A stretch of 64,000 nucleotides of DNA from assembly GCA_014338405.1 (NCBI GenBank), contig JTDE01000419.1, positions 1-64,000 on the forward strand. The letters are read 5' to 3'. A model generated the notes under the pieces. The model was not told the origin of the DNA. It saw only the letters and a program-made list of their open reading frames with translations, and searched no databases. The stretch comes from Paragonimus skrjabini miyazakii. Taxonomy: Eukaryota > Platyhelminthes > Trematoda > Plagiorchiida > Troglotrematidae. A program made the position numbers and the translations under genes. Positions 49,020-61,930 of this stretch are shown in pieces. Position 1 is the stretch's first letter; every line of letters begins with the position of its first letter.

Positions 49020-49480
49020 TTTACGTTCGTGGGTGATGTTCAACCTGAACTAATTAAAAATCCCTACAATTCAATGCAAACTGTATACATTGATTAGTTC
49101 CTCCAATGAAGTCCGTGGATTAACCGAAATGAGAGGATAGTTACTGTTTCCTGTCACTCCGATCGAACAATCTGAACGCTATTCACACAAGGTTGCGGTT
49201 GAGCGTTTAGATATGACTGACCGGTCACGCATAGTGTGAAATCACTGACGCTGTGGTTACCTGGGTAGTCTCAAAAACACGACGATCGGAGTGCAAATTC
49301 TGGCTCAGACTACTTATGATCCGTAATAAGAGCGGAAGTTGAGTCTAATGCTTCCTTACGGAGTAGTTTGGCTGAAAGGCTTACGTTAATGCAATGACTG
49401 TGATCGAATGTGGATGAAGTTTAAGTTGAAATAATCAAAAATCTCCGAGATTTAATGCAAATTTTATGTGTCTTTTAAAA
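49020..49480 (+). mobile_element. Hammerhead SINE remnants, probable head-to-tail pair
   Basis: 49020-49092 resembles the SINE 3' tail ('gggtgatgttcaa...taattaaaaatccc...aatgcaaa'). A second unit follows at once (about 49095-49480). Its 5' part ('agttactgt', then 'cacaaggttgcggttgagcg') matches the 5' region of the full-length copy at 62994-63369. Its B box is damaged (near 49288-49300) and its own tail at 49400-49475 is the same sequence as 49020-49092. The ribozyme at 49310-49351 keeps TTGAGTC and the stem I strand, but both core boxes are mutated (CTTATGA and GGAAG), so it should be inactive. Confidence 0.65.
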
Positions 49481-51945
49481 AACTTGATAACAAGACATTG
49501 AAGCATTAGGTATATTTTCCTGCCTTACTTACTGTTTATTAATATGACTGGTCAGAGGCAGTAAGCAACGGTTAACTACTTTGGACCTAAGGTGTAAAGG
49601 GCACATCTCACCCACAGCTCACTGCAATTGTGCAGGTGCGATACTTGTGTGCCCATTCAATCAAAATTTGTGAATTGACCTACCAGTTCCAGCGCCTTCT
49701 GCTAAGTGCCCGCAGATCATGTGATCCTTGCTAAAAATGGAGCATTCAACCAGTTACCTGCGTGATCTACCTAGTGCAGTTCCGTCGAGTTTGACGGAGT
49801 GCGTGAGTAGAGGCTGGATGGTGAGCGATCCAGCGAACACGTGGACATTCTTACAACGCCTGATGAAAGTGATTTTTCCTATACTGGGCCGTTAGTCAGC
49901 CAACTTTAAAGTGTGAATTACACTTGCTTCAACACATCATCAGTGGATTTATTCATAATAACCTACTCCAAGATCATTTACTACCAAGATTAATCATTCA
50001 TAGTGCCTAGAAGGATACTGTTATTACTGAAAGTTGAGGTTCTTTACGAAAAACACTCTACTCTAAAGTGGAGCTCATATTAGATGCGCTCCACCCAATT
50101 GCCCAACTATGTAATGTACCTGAGAGAGGCGACATACATGGATTTTTTTGTGAAAATTGGTTAACTGACAAACAAATATAAGTTATCAAAACACCCAGAT
50201 GATAGAATCGGTGAAAAAAGAATGTAGGGAGAAGTTTAATGAAACGAGAGTGACAGCTGTGACATTTGTTTCCCCGAGTTTGAGCCGGCAATGCGGGGTT
50301 AACTGACAGCCAGTTTTCACTGAATGAGCTATGCGCTGGAAAGCGCCTCGAAAGAATATTTGCTCAGCTGTACGACGTTTCTATCGGTAGGTCAAACGTC
50401 AGCTCACACACATCCGCTGCAAACACATGAACTACATGAAGTCAAACAAAGCGGCTCTCAGGTGATATGATCCGCATAAATATTCACTCGGATCGTGGAT
50501 ATTAATCACATATAAACGACTGTTGATGGTTAACCCATTTTCAGCCGACAGAATGGGCTGTCGATGGAAGGGCAGCAATACCTCACACCAGGTCAAAATA
50601 TTTGAGTGGTGAGCATTCATCATAATGATAAACAATGCCACTGAACTGGTTTTGTTATTTTTGATTTATCGGTAGCATCTGACTAAGTAAGTTGTGTCTC
50701 GAATTTGTTGAGTTTAGCTCATTAAATATTGTATCAATGCATGTTTCAGCCACTTTCGTACCCTCTTCCTCAACTTGAGTTAAGGCATTGTTTGTGGTGG
50801 ACTTTTGTGGATATTTATTTAGCTGTTGCTAGTGAAACAAACATAATGACAAGTAGAGCCTTGAAATAGTCCTGATGTCTGAAAGCAGAAGCTGTTCAAA
50901 CGACCAGTTGTAAGTGATCCACTCCCATTTTCCACGGTACATCTAGTCATAACAATTTGTGAATATTGCTCAGTAGGACAGGGTGAGTAGACACTGTGCG
51001 ATTGCCCATGTGTACCCGAGCCACTGGCCAAATATCTCACCCTTTACTCACTTCTGTGTCCCGGTTGGTCTCCGTATGCTGGTGCAGCATGCCACTGATA
51101 ACAAGAGAGAAAAACTAAATGGAACTGTGTTGAGACGGGCATATTCGAAAGTAACTTAGTCATAGGCTGACACATATGACAGTCTAATATACAGAAGTGA
51201 TCTAACACTATATACGCGCCTCACGATCTACATATGGAGCCTATTATATAAGCCTTTTGTTGCATACGCCGGATCACAGCTCTCACATTCAGGTAGACCT
51301 TTCAACCGGATCTATGCAAAAATGGGCATGGGTTATGTATATTAACGACAGAGATTCGAACTTCTGCCCACCTCCTCGTGAGAACACCATATCACAAATC
51401 TCCTCCCACACTTGACTGAAGTATCATACCTGGACGCTCAGCTACACTTGGTTGTGATTACAATCCAGGATGATCGATGGTATTCACAGGAGTCACAGTG
51501 ACGTCATTCAGTTAGCCTCAGTCGTGCAATCAGGACTTTACGGTCAGGCCCACAACATGACTTTCATTCAAGCCGTTAAATACCGTTGTGGCTGTACGTA
51601 GTAGGGAAATTACTTCAAGAAGTAATTCTTTTCTGTTGGACAATGATTACTTTCCGATTGTGCAATCCGAAGTTTAAACTCTGGAGTTGTGTAAGACATG
51701 ATAAATATGACCAAATGTGTGAGATGTTTAAATTCTAACTATTGAGATCATAGATTACTGGTTAATGTACATTTATGATGTAGTACTTGCTTGTCTCAAC
51801 GCTGACTTGCCCTAGTTAACATCTGTAGGCTCAATAAAATATTAGCCAAACTTTGTTCACGGGTATGTAACCACTTGGCTGCGACCATTTATCTAAGGTG
51901 TCAGAAAACTAGTAAATGTTCACCTAGTCTGTCTGGTTGTCTTTG
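49481..51945. other. No recognisable gene
   Basis: Short frames only. A possible antisense tRNA-like T-arm ('agagattcgaacttct') is at about 51353-51368, and a 9-bp-arm hairpin is at 51608-51627. Confidence 0.45.
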
Positions 51946-51946
51946 T

Positions 51947-52012
51947 TTGAGGATAAATTGTGATTGTGAGAATAACTTGTGATTGCTTATATCAATCACA
52001 ATTTATCCTCAA
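51947..52012. repeat. Inverted repeat, 20-bp perfect arms
   Basis: Arms 51947-51966 and 51993-52012 are exact reverse complements around a 26-nt loop. The loop holds another copy of 'tgtgattg', so alternative pairing is possible. No flanking duplication is obvious. Confidence 0.9.
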
Positions 52013-53559
52013 CCTGTTCACAATCTCTGAGTGGAATGTGTATCAAGGTTGTGGTACTCTCGTTCTGTATGCAGATTCAGCCTACATTCCTTGTATGCTT
52101 CCTTCAGTTAACACTTGACAAACCAGGTCAATAGAACTACATAGAAAGATTAAACGCTTAACGCTTTCCATCATATAAACACATCCTACTGGATGAGAAC
52201 AATCAAAAACCTTTATTTTACGTGTCAAATTCTTGAAAATGAATGAGCAAAGACACCATTACAAACAGAATGCCGAACTTGAATCTATCTACTTTCCTAT
52301 TACGCTGAACACACAACTTATATGGTGCGGACGTTCTGTTATCGCAAGATTCAAACGTTTAGATGCAGATACTTTACCATGACGACAGTTTAAGCCACCT
52401 TAAAATGCTAGCGATAGCTAAACTGTATCTAGTGATCATCGGCTTAGCATTCTTATGAATGTCGGATAAGGCGGTTGGCATCGACTCTCTGGCTCTGATA
52501 TGAGTGGATAAGAGCATAGCTCTTGCCGCCAACTCACTGTATGTTTATATATGTACTGCTTGCATATCTGAAGTAAATATCAGGAGCGAATGCCTTAATT
52601 TCGGATGTTATTAGTACTACCCGTTTTCAATTTATTACGTCACCCTAGCTGAACACCATGCAGACATCCTTTCACCGATTCACCGTACGCCATACAAATC
52701 CACGAAAGTCGGAAAGGTGACTCACCGAAGATCAAAACTGGTAATCGATTCGAATGTAGAGAGGAGTACTGATAGGTCACACTTTTGTTACAAGGGAACC
52801 GGTTTGGATAAGCAGAAGTCAGGAAATCGATGATGGCTGGAACATTCTCCACTTGCTAGTTAAGATTGAGTCTTTTCATAAACAAGCTCTTGCCTGGTCA
52901 ACTGATGTACATAAAGCGCTCTTCCTAAATTATTACAACAGAGGTCTTAGTTTTTGTAATCTCTTTCGAAAGCATTTGATATCAGTGTTGCGTTCAACGA
53001 GTGACCGGATATTTCAAGATGGTAATGCTCAGACTGACCAATAATCCAGATATGGGAGAATGTCTCTTTACAATTAACTTGTGACGTTTTCACTATGAGA
53101 ATTCATACTGACTGTCGTTTACTTTTTTGTCAAACTATGTTCAGCGTTCCCACAGTGGTGTTTAGTCAAGTGCGGAGACGTCAGATATGACGTACGTATG
53201 CGAAAAACATAGAATGTGCTACATTCAAAATGGGTCATGAGAGAGACAGATTGACATAAGTAAAATCCCGGCAAACAGAACGCGAGAGGTCTCTGTTTCG
53301 TTTTCATTTCAGAACTGAAACGGTCAAAATTTCTGCCAAAATATTGGTAGATACACATACCAGTCAAGATACTGCAATCTGTCTGAAACATAACTACGAA
53401 ATAAGTTTGACAATATATTGGTTTGGAGGTTTTGTAATCAAACCAGCACCCCAAGATTCACTAATGAAACGTGGCACCAACGATTTGCGTTCAATCGTTT
53501 CCGGATAATATGTGAATGATAAACGAAGTAAATCAGACGTCTTTAGATATTCTATAATA
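52013..53559. other. No recognisable gene
   Basis: AT-rich, stop-dense. A 111-codon minus frame at 53119-53454 has no recognisable domain. Confidence 0.45.
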
Positions 53560-53690
53560 TAAATTCATTCATCAGCTTTGAAATCCTGATTACCAGTAAG
53601 CACTTCCATGTCGCAGCTGACGAACTCTAACAACGGTGAAACTCGACTACAGTGTTATTTATCGCAAACGCTATTTGAAAGGTCTATGTA
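53560..53690 (+). mobile_element. Hammerhead SINE copy, decayed (plus)
   Basis: CTGACGA at 53617-53623, 'ctctaa', GAAACTCGA at 53638-53646 and 'cagtg' keep the order and spacing of the ribozyme, but stem II ('actctaacaacggt') no longer pairs and the cleavage triplet reads ACT. A weak B-box trace ('tttgaaatcctg') lies upstream at about the right distance. Too decayed to cleave. Confidence 0.55.
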
Positions 53691-56379
53691 ACTTTGACTG
53701 CTACGTTTACTTGTGAATGGTGTTCAGGTTGTATAAACCAAAACCTTCTAATACTTGTCAGTAACTAATGTTTGCAGATAACATTTAAGTCGGTTGTCGT
53801 AAGTCGCGAAATAAGTAACAGTGTGAAATACATACGCAGATAAGCAAATTCCAATGAGTACATTTAGCTGTAGGTTGCTGGATGGTGCAGCATGGAATAT
53901 TTCCAATTCCTCTCATGATGCGAATATATAAACAAACTGCATCAAGCAGCGCGAAATCGGTGACGGGTGGAGAACTACATCGTGCCAAACGCGCATTTTA
54001 CACAATTTACTTGACCATGTGTAGTGACTGCGAGCCAGTTTGTTCTGATACGTTTGATAAATCGACGTTGTTAATAACATCTCTAAGTAAGTAGTATTCG
54101 TTCTCTTGAGGAGATACACCATCAGGCTCCCTTTTACACTGTTTTAGGCCGATAACTTTTGAAGCCAACCACATCGTTTAAGCCTGTGTGGTATTTCCAG
54201 TGTTTAACTAGTGCATATGTCCTTTAGGGTTCATATCTCTGTAGTTCGCTCCTTTCCCATTGTGTGTTTGAGGTTCGATTATACGAATGAGATTTTTCAA
54301 AATATGTAGGTGATGTAATACCAGATTTTAAGAACAGAGAGCCGTTTTCTTTACACGCCCAACCTAATGGTCATTGTAAACTAATCAGGCTGTCTAAGGC
54401 GCTTTACTCGTCATTCTGCCGTTTCAAATGAATTGTATTGTTATACTTTCCTTCTTGGAAGAAATATAGACTGGTAGCTGGTTAACGATTGGCCGTGACT
54501 TCAAATCAATAGAAAGTTTTACAATATTCAGGTGATCAACAAATCAGGGAACAAGAGTTTTATTCCATGTTTGGCCATCACGTTACTTACAATAAAACTG
54601 GTGTAAGAAAACGGGGCACTAATGAATGCAAGCCAGGGTATTGATAAAGGTCACTTGCTTACCGTTCCAACTGCTGAGTTGTACACCAAGGTGATGTTAA
54701 CTTTCCTTGAAGGACTTCCTTCTGTTACAGGGTCAGATCTGCACAGTTATGCAGTAGTCAACGCCTGCAACTTTACCGCAGTTCACGGCTCGAAAAACAT
54801 TCCACTGATTACAACCTGTTTGGAGCCGGTTAGGCGGGAGCGATCATGTTTGAAACCGTTTTAGGCACACTAGGGTTTGAATTAATCAGCACAAGGTTCA
54901 CACGCTCTATTAAAAAATCAACTTATACTGCCATCAACACATAATGGTCAATATAAGCTGACAAATGAGTATACGCGGAGGCTGGTTGTGGATTTCAGAA
55001 GCTTTTCGTTGAGTACTGATCGAGTGGAAACCAACGAACATGTGAGCTGCATCAGAAGCTGTTCCGTTTATAATTTTGAAACTTCTTATTCAAATATCAG
55101 TCAAAGGGATTCTGTTACTAGTGAGAATTGTGCATATTTCTGTGTTGGACTGAAACAATGTTCAACGTGATTTTCTCACATGAACCTTGGTTCTTTTTGA
55201 AGTTTGTGAACGTTTCTACGTGAATACAGCTCAATCCTACCTAGTGTGTGTTTGACTAGTGTATATATCATAATCCTTTTGTATGCTGATTTGAACTGTG
55301 GCACATCGTGCCACCACTAATTGTGTCCTTGTTTTGGTTAGCCTGAGTGGAACCCCTTTCAAAGATGCTACCATTCTTTACATCTGCGTGGATTTTCCAG
55401 TCAGAAAATAAATAGGGAAGCACTTGATCTGAACTTTTTCTTATTGAAATTATTTATGCTTTCCACTGTCAGAATTTGAATTTCAGTCAATATTTTCATG
55501 CAACTCGTGCTCGTGATTGCTGTTGAAATTGCTTGGTCGTTTCATATCAAAAACGGTGACTGTTCCGTTTATTGTAACCACTCACCCCACGAGTAACTAT
55601 TCTTAGTAAAGTTGTGTCCATAAGACTCACTGAACTCATGAGGCAGTAATTTAATAACTGACACCCAATCGTGACTGAGCTTTAAGATATGATAGTTCAG
55701 TAGTGTTCTGTATAAGAACTAGGACACACCACGGTTGGCCAACAAGCACATCAGTCAAAGTTTTTATCTGGTCTTGGCTAAGATGTTTGCTTACGAAGTG
55801 CTGTAACAAGAACACCATTCGAGGTTAGTGATACTATTCCAAATGTTCCGGCAAATGTTTTCATTTTGAATGAGAAAATCTGCGTTCCAAATCAATGTAT
55901 GGTTCATCTTATGCCAACCAACTCCTGTATTGCTCCCCACTTTTGAATTTATTCCCAATGTGCTTTCTAATATTGGGAATGTGTGAGCTTACTACAAATT
56001 TTTAGGCTTCACAACAGATTACTGGTGAAGTTATAGAGTGGTTGAAACACATGTTACTAAAATGTAATTGTTTCATTGTCTTCAAACTGACAGGTGGACA
56101 AGAAATTATTTACAGGCTATCCAACTACACTGATTATCTGATATATAAGTGACTTAGTGTCTGTGAGACACAAGCAATCACTGCAAGTGTAGAAATTTCA
56201 CACCCCAAATACATTCTTCAACGTTGCTAAGAAAAAAATCAAACGAAATTCATGAAAGGTACGAAAAACCAAGAGGTAATTTTTCGTTGAAAGAAGTCTA
56301 ACTTTACTCAAAACCAGATTTAAAATCATATCCAAAATGTCGAATATTTTTGAATCTTCCTTTTTTAGCCAGCCATTAC
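53691..56379. other. No recognisable gene
   Basis: AT-rich, stop-dense DNA. A 9-bp-arm hairpin (attcccaat/attgggaat) lies near 55951-55981. Frames of 60-80 codons show no domain. Confidence 0.45.
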
Positions 56380-56525
56380 CTCACTGTATTACTAATGAGT
56401 GGTTTGGCGGATTTATAATTTTAGATGAGACACAATTGTGAAAAGTTAGGGCTTCGGCTGGATTCGAACCAGCGGCATGGTGTGTCTTTCGCTGAATCGA
56501 TTCCAGCCGAAGCCCTAACTTTTCA
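56380..56525. repeat. tRNA-like repeat family T, palindromic copy
   Basis: The unit ('attactaatgagtggttt', 'tttagatgagac', 'gtgaaaagt', 'agggcttcggctgga') is followed 30 bp later by its own reverse complement. Arms are 56439-56467 and 56497-56525, 29 bp with one mismatch. The left arm with 'ttcgaaccagc' forms a T-arm-like hairpin in antisense. The loop 'ggcatggtgtgtctttcgc' separates the two arms. Confidence 0.75.
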
Positions 56526-59145
56526 TTACCTCATAGTTGTGATTAAAGCAAGAATGTGCTAGTAAACATTGTAAGGAAGCCGTTCTACGTTGTTGATAAA
56601 AATTTCCAAAAACCTGCAATGAGAAGGTGACTGTCAAAATTTAGCTGCAGACGTCGCCAGAGTTCAATTCAAAGTATCTACCTATAGTCAGCCAAGAATT
56701 GTTCACTTTAACCCCGATATTATCACGCACTGACCATTTCCTGAGACAGGCTGAACACTTTAGTTACACGGTTTCCAATCACTTACACTAATTCGGTCGG
56801 CCTATCCACCTGAGTCTGTGTGGCATGTTTTGACATAGAGAAATAGAAGTGCCATTGTTATGGGCAATCGCTGCCTCTATCCATCGCGGATAATGTTTTT
56901 TCTCAACTCTACAAGGTTATTACTAAGTACTGAGGAGACTACATAACACAATACATCCATACATTCTCATTTCTCACGGAAAAACTTCATCCAGAACTTG
57001 CCTTTTAAATTGACGTAGTGTTTTGTATTAGTTCAAAATAATTTTACAAATAGACCTGACGGCATCGGTGATAGAGTAACTCAGCGGCTGGTCGATCCTT
57101 GCCGCACATAAGTCATTTCAACCGTTCAATCAGGTGGCTGAAAATTACCAAATTTTTTAAACTCAGCTGGTCACGTCATGTTATCTGTTCAAATTTGGAA
57201 CCCTGATCATATTTATTCTAGTTTGAGTACCCTTCTTCCCCGGTGAACGCGGATTACAAGCCCTAGCCACCTAGCTGGTTTTTGTCAAACGTAGTCAGCG
57301 TGCTACTCGGTTATGTTGGTTGGTCCAACAGCTCGTCCTTTCTCTGGTTGAATGTTTGGGTTAGTATTAATAACACGAAATAGTGGTTGAAACGTTTTCA
57401 CGTTTGGAGGTTTAGTTTGAATCACTCAAACTGTTACACACTTCTTTTGTGACTGATGAAAGTATACCAAGTGATTCAAGCCCACTATCTATCAGTTTGA
57501 AATAACTAATGCAATCTGCTACCGAGTTCTATAACATAACTGGTCTGCTAAGAAATGACTTACTCCGTGAATTTTGCCGGTGTTACTGAATTTGTTGCAC
57601 TTATGTGCGTTTATCTTTTTTCCACACTACATAACTGAGAATCCTCCTGACTTCATTATAAGGAACTTGGCAAATAGTCAGCGTGGATCGTTACCGCCTG
57701 TTTGGAGTAAGCTTATAATACTTAGCAGTCTACTTGATCAACGGATGGTCAAACTACTACAAACACCTGAACCACGTTTGTTTTCGTAATCAGGGATTCC
57801 AATTGTTCAAACACAAGAAAAACGTATGCTGTGTTGCATAAAAACCACTACGCCCACCCTCAATTATCGTTGAAACCAGCTGCTGCAAATAGCACAAGAT
57901 GGTTCTCCTGGGACATGAAATACTAGAGGAAGATGTGAAAGCGGAATGTACCGGAAAGATCACTCGCAGGCTCACGGTTAGTTGAATGCGTAAGTTATTG
58001 TTCCTGGCTTTTAATTGTTTTTGAATTAGTGTTCGCTTATTTTCTCATCTACTGAAAGATTACTTTGAATGTCGTGCCTTTGAAGTTTGTATTGTTTCGT
58101 GCATCTGTAAGGTGCCTACAATAATTAGCGATCATTTCTAAATTTCTTTTTGATTAATTTTTCGGTGCTATCAATACTTTAGAAAGGTAGGCCTATTCAA
58201 GCAATTTCAGAATGTCAAATTCTGTGATGATATACGACGTCACCAATGAGTAGTATTACACGAGTCAAACGCACATAACCTAAAAAGCATTTAAGGACTT
58301 CAGAAATAAGCTGGGAGCAAGTAGTGGCAAGGTTTGTTTGCACTGTGCCACAAAGAGACTGGCAATGTACGAGGGACAAAAGGTGTGTGAAAACATATCA
58401 ACCCCACAAAAGTGTCTGCTTTCATGGATGTGTACTATCACATATTGCCTCATGGATGTCTAATAATCAATAATTTTTCAGACCAAACATCTCTGGAGAT
58501 CATGAAGGGAATAAGTTTCACTTTTATTTTCAAACACGCACTTACAGTCAATTGAGTTTAATTGTGCGATATTTTGAACAGTTATCAGGTTATTGTGTAT
58601 AGCTAACCAAACCGTAGGGGTTATATCGTTGTATCCGCTCCAACGCAACTAGACAAGCAGTTATAAACTGCAACCAGTGTTTCTACATACCATTCATGCG
58701 GACCAAATTAGGTATGTATGAACGATCACATATATGATCGGATTTTTCTGTTCTGCTGGCAAACCTTCAGCTCATCTTCATGCTTCTGAAGACAGAAATC
58801 AAAATGCTGCCAAAGATGAAAAACGCGGAATCTGTTCAAAAAACAACAATATCGGGGGAAAATTTGCAAATCAGCGTAATACTGTCCCAGATAAAAGAAG
58901 GTGAATGTTGATAGAAAAATAAAAATTATAACAGTTGTAAGCGATTGTAAGAATCGAACAGTTTACGGCTCTGCAGCTATTGTTTCATCACAATAAAATA
59001 ACACTTTCACTAAAGTTGATTTTACAGTTACCATATGTCGCAGTTATTTTTCTTGTCGAATATAGCACGTATTCTATTGTTGAGACAGTGAACCGTAAGG
59101 ATTTTACTACTGATAGAAATTCTGACAGGTCTAATAAAATAGAAG
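56526..59145. other. No recognisable gene
   Basis: AT-rich DNA with frames below 75 codons and no family match. Nothing else seen. Confidence 0.45.
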
Positions 59146-59149
59146 ATTT

Positions 59150-59250
59150 AAATTTCGGCTGGGTTCAACCCAGTGACAGACAGGAAATGCTCAGACACAG
59201 CAAGCTCATCTGGTTCGAATCCAGTCGAATTCCGGACTTCCGCAACCGGG
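59150..59250. repeat. tRNA-like repeat family T, diverged copy, with sense T-arm
   Basis: 'tttcggctgggttcaaccca' followed by 'gtgacagacaggaaatg' matches the family after the T-arm. Fifty bases on, 'ctggttcgaatccag' (B box GGTTCGAATCC at 59212-59222) is a T-arm hairpin in the sense orientation. So this copy may also be part of an inverted arrangement. Confidence 0.5.
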
Positions 59251-59279
59251 TCTGTTCAAATGGATTTTAATCAATAAAA

Positions 59280-60569
59280 GTTAAACTACTGGGCTTATGA
59301 GTTGTCAGAGCTTTAAAATTTGACGATTCTGGTAGTTGAGATTTTGACTATCTGCCAAGGGAGCTACTCTGGAAAGCAACTGGCGTGGTAACTAGCGACG
59401 ACAACCGCTATTTTTCAGTTGTCGGATCTCTTTTTCTCATGGGCTGAAATAGGTCAGCATGTTTTCGGCTAGCTTACGGAATAGCAGTCAGTTGTCACGA
59501 CCTCTGCAGGGTATGAGGTTTTGAAACCACCTCTTCCCACAGACTATCAGTGAGGTAGGGAACAGCTTGTGCAAACTTGTTATTACTTATCAACATCAAA
59601 CAGACCAGCGAAATGGAATCCACAATCAGTGGATCTGTGCCAACCTGTTAGTCTAACAAGGCATGACATTCCCGCATCGTGTGTAATGATGAGCAGACCC
59701 ATCAAGGTAAAACGGCCGACCAACACTTTGCTAGGTCGAATTGTTGGTGAAAGCCCTCCCCAACCCCTACTATGTTCGAAGTGGGTGCTCTTTAATTCTC
59801 AGACCAATAAGAAAGAGTTGATCGATTTCATCCTAAGAGAGAGTGAAACTCGACAATTAATAAACGTAACTTACACACCTTTCGACAACCTCGTGGCCTG
59901 GCGGGCAAACATATTAACTGCCACTATGACGTATATCGTGGTTTCATGTTCTGTGCTTACGACCTGCTAATGAGATCCAGCAAACTTATAGCTGTTGTCG
60001 ATTACCTCAGTTGGATCAGTTGCTTAAAACTATGATTTTGCAGAAAATTTTTACGGTAGGACAACGGTCAGGGTGTAACACGATGGCGCAGACAAGTGCT
60101 AACGAACAACCCAAGATTGATGAAAAGGATAACGAAAGGTTTGCCACTTGTGACGCCCAGACTTCTTGTGTGTAAATTGAGCCAGATTACTATAGGTTAA
60201 ATAATTATTCAAGGATGGCATTACAATATTGGTATAGTCCTCCCAACAAAATATATCACTTAAATCACTTCCAAACACATAAAGCATATCCCGTCACACA
60301 ATTGCTTAATGACCAGCTGCCAAGGTTAGCAGGATACATCGAGGGTTCTCCTTACACTCTGTGAGATAGATTCGAGTTTACTGACAAGGTGCGCGGTTTA
60401 AAAATTGCAAGCCAACAAGGGTGACATTTTATGTCTGTTCATTAAGTACGATCGTCTATCACTGGAAATAGTCAGTGAATAATTTGGTGTGATGATGCTC
60501 ATTTCAAGCAAGTCACACAGTAACTGATACAAAAGAACTTCAAATGGTTGAAAATCCCCAGGGTAGTCA
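59280..60569. other. No recognisable gene
   Basis: It contains an open frame of 133 codons at 59569-59970 without a recognisable domain; its C-terminal third is hydrophobic. No PLE or SINE block is evident before the inverted repeat at 60570. Confidence 0.4.
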
Positions 60570-60808
60570 TCAGAAAACAGTGGTATAGCAAACAAGCTCG
60601 TTTTCGGTAATTCATCATCAGACTAATTGCATAACAGTTATGTAACACAGAATCGTCAGGGCAAAACGAACAAAAACAAGTAGCCAGTTCATGTGAGGTC
60701 AGACACATCAGATGCACACACAAAGGCAATATTTTGATACGAGTACGCCATAATTATGACGCAACTCGAACCATGGCGCTTTGAGCGATCGTGGTGTGGG
60801 TGGTTGGC
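60570..60808 (-). repeat. Inverted copy of the PLE 3' end (left arm)
   Basis: This is the reverse complement of 61749-61984 over about 240 bp, with scattered substitutions and single-base indels. It includes the end of the coding region side ('gatcgtggtgtgggtggttgg') through the hammerhead-like motif ('aacaagctcgttttcgg'). Confidence 0.9.
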
Positions 60809-60812
60809 CGTT

Positions 60813-61747
60813 TTGTGGATTCAGTGTGTATAAGCGGTATGTGACATAGTCAGCGAAAATATAAACCCAACGGATATCCTGGCCATTTTCAACTCGGCCG
60901 ACAAAACACATAGCATTTACAGTAGAAGATGAACATAACGATCAACTAGCCTTCCTGAAGTACTAATTCGGCAACGTGCTGATGGATCGATTTAACGCGA
61001 ATTCTATAGGAAAGAGACCGAGAATGAGAAGTATATCTATTTCAGCAGCTTTGTCCCTCTAAATCAGAGAAGAAATCTCCTAAACTGCTTGAATAATAAA
61101 GCCATAGGAATCTGCACACAGGATACAGTCTCCGATGTACTATCGTTCCAACGCACACTGTTCTTACGAAATGGCTATCCAGAGCGTTTTGTAGACAAGA
61201 ATATGCAACGTCGCGAGAACCAGGATAAGATGACCCGAGCGGAGAAGAAGGCAGTATTTCTTTCTTCATCATTCAAAGGATACACGCCTGCCGAAACAAT
61301 CACTAGGAGACCTAACACTGTTGTCAAGAGGACATTCTATGCTGAAAAGTACGTCTGTTTCAACCCTACTCTAGCCGTTTGTTTACTGTTAAATGACAAA
61401 GTGCCCATTTCTGCGGCTTCTTCTCGTGTATACTCGTTTAGTTGTTAATGTGGAACAAGTGGGGTGCACGACCAGGCACTTATCTGAACGTATCCGTGAG
61501 TCTCATTCAGCCTGGATCAGTAGCGGAGTAATGAAGACAATCATCAGCTCAATTGTTGTACACCCCGTTTATACACGTCATACTGTCAACCTGGCCTCCT
61601 CTTTTTGTCCGATTTACCGAGTCAACGCCGGTCATTCAAAAGCTGTCAGATACCGAATTTCGGCCACAGCTGAAGCGAGAGGAATCCAACTAAACGATCC
61701 ACGCTTATGCACACACAAGAGCTTTGTTGAGGCGTTGAAGTTACCGT
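60813..61747 (+). pseudogene. PLE RT C-terminus and GIY-YIG endonuclease remnant
   Basis: The RT active-site region YKRYVDD is damaged at about 60829-60845 by a small deletion. The linker PERFVDKNMQ and AVFLSSSFKGYTPAE (about 61165-61285) match the conserved 'GYP..F.D' and 'V.LP.KG......' blocks; VKRTFYAEK (about 61324-61350) matches 'V..TF.A..P'. VYSFSC then CGTS at about 61430-61460 lead into a frameshift, after which GCTTRHLSERIRE (61462-61500) gives the conserved endonuclease helix with its arginines. The domain ends with RISATAEARGIQLNDP and an LKLP terminus at 61747. Decayed by stops and frameshifts. Confidence 0.85.
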
Positions 61748-61930
61748 AGCCAACTACCCACACCACGATCGATCAGAGCGTCATGGTCCCAGTTGCGTCA
61801 TAAGTATGACGTAATCGTATCAAAATGTTGCCTTTGCGTGTGCATCTGATGTGTCTGACCTCACTTGAACTGGCTACTTGTTTTGTTCCTTTTGCCCTGA
61901 CGATTCTGTGTTAAATAACTGTTATGCAAT

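Noticed and set aside
59835..59860. 'agtgaaactcgac' resembling the ribozyme's second half
   Set aside because: No CTGANGA, no stem I and no SINE flank; a short chance match.
59569..59970. 133-codon plus-strand frame
   Set aside because: No recognisable family, no promoter or splice evidence. The first Met is simply the first in the frame.
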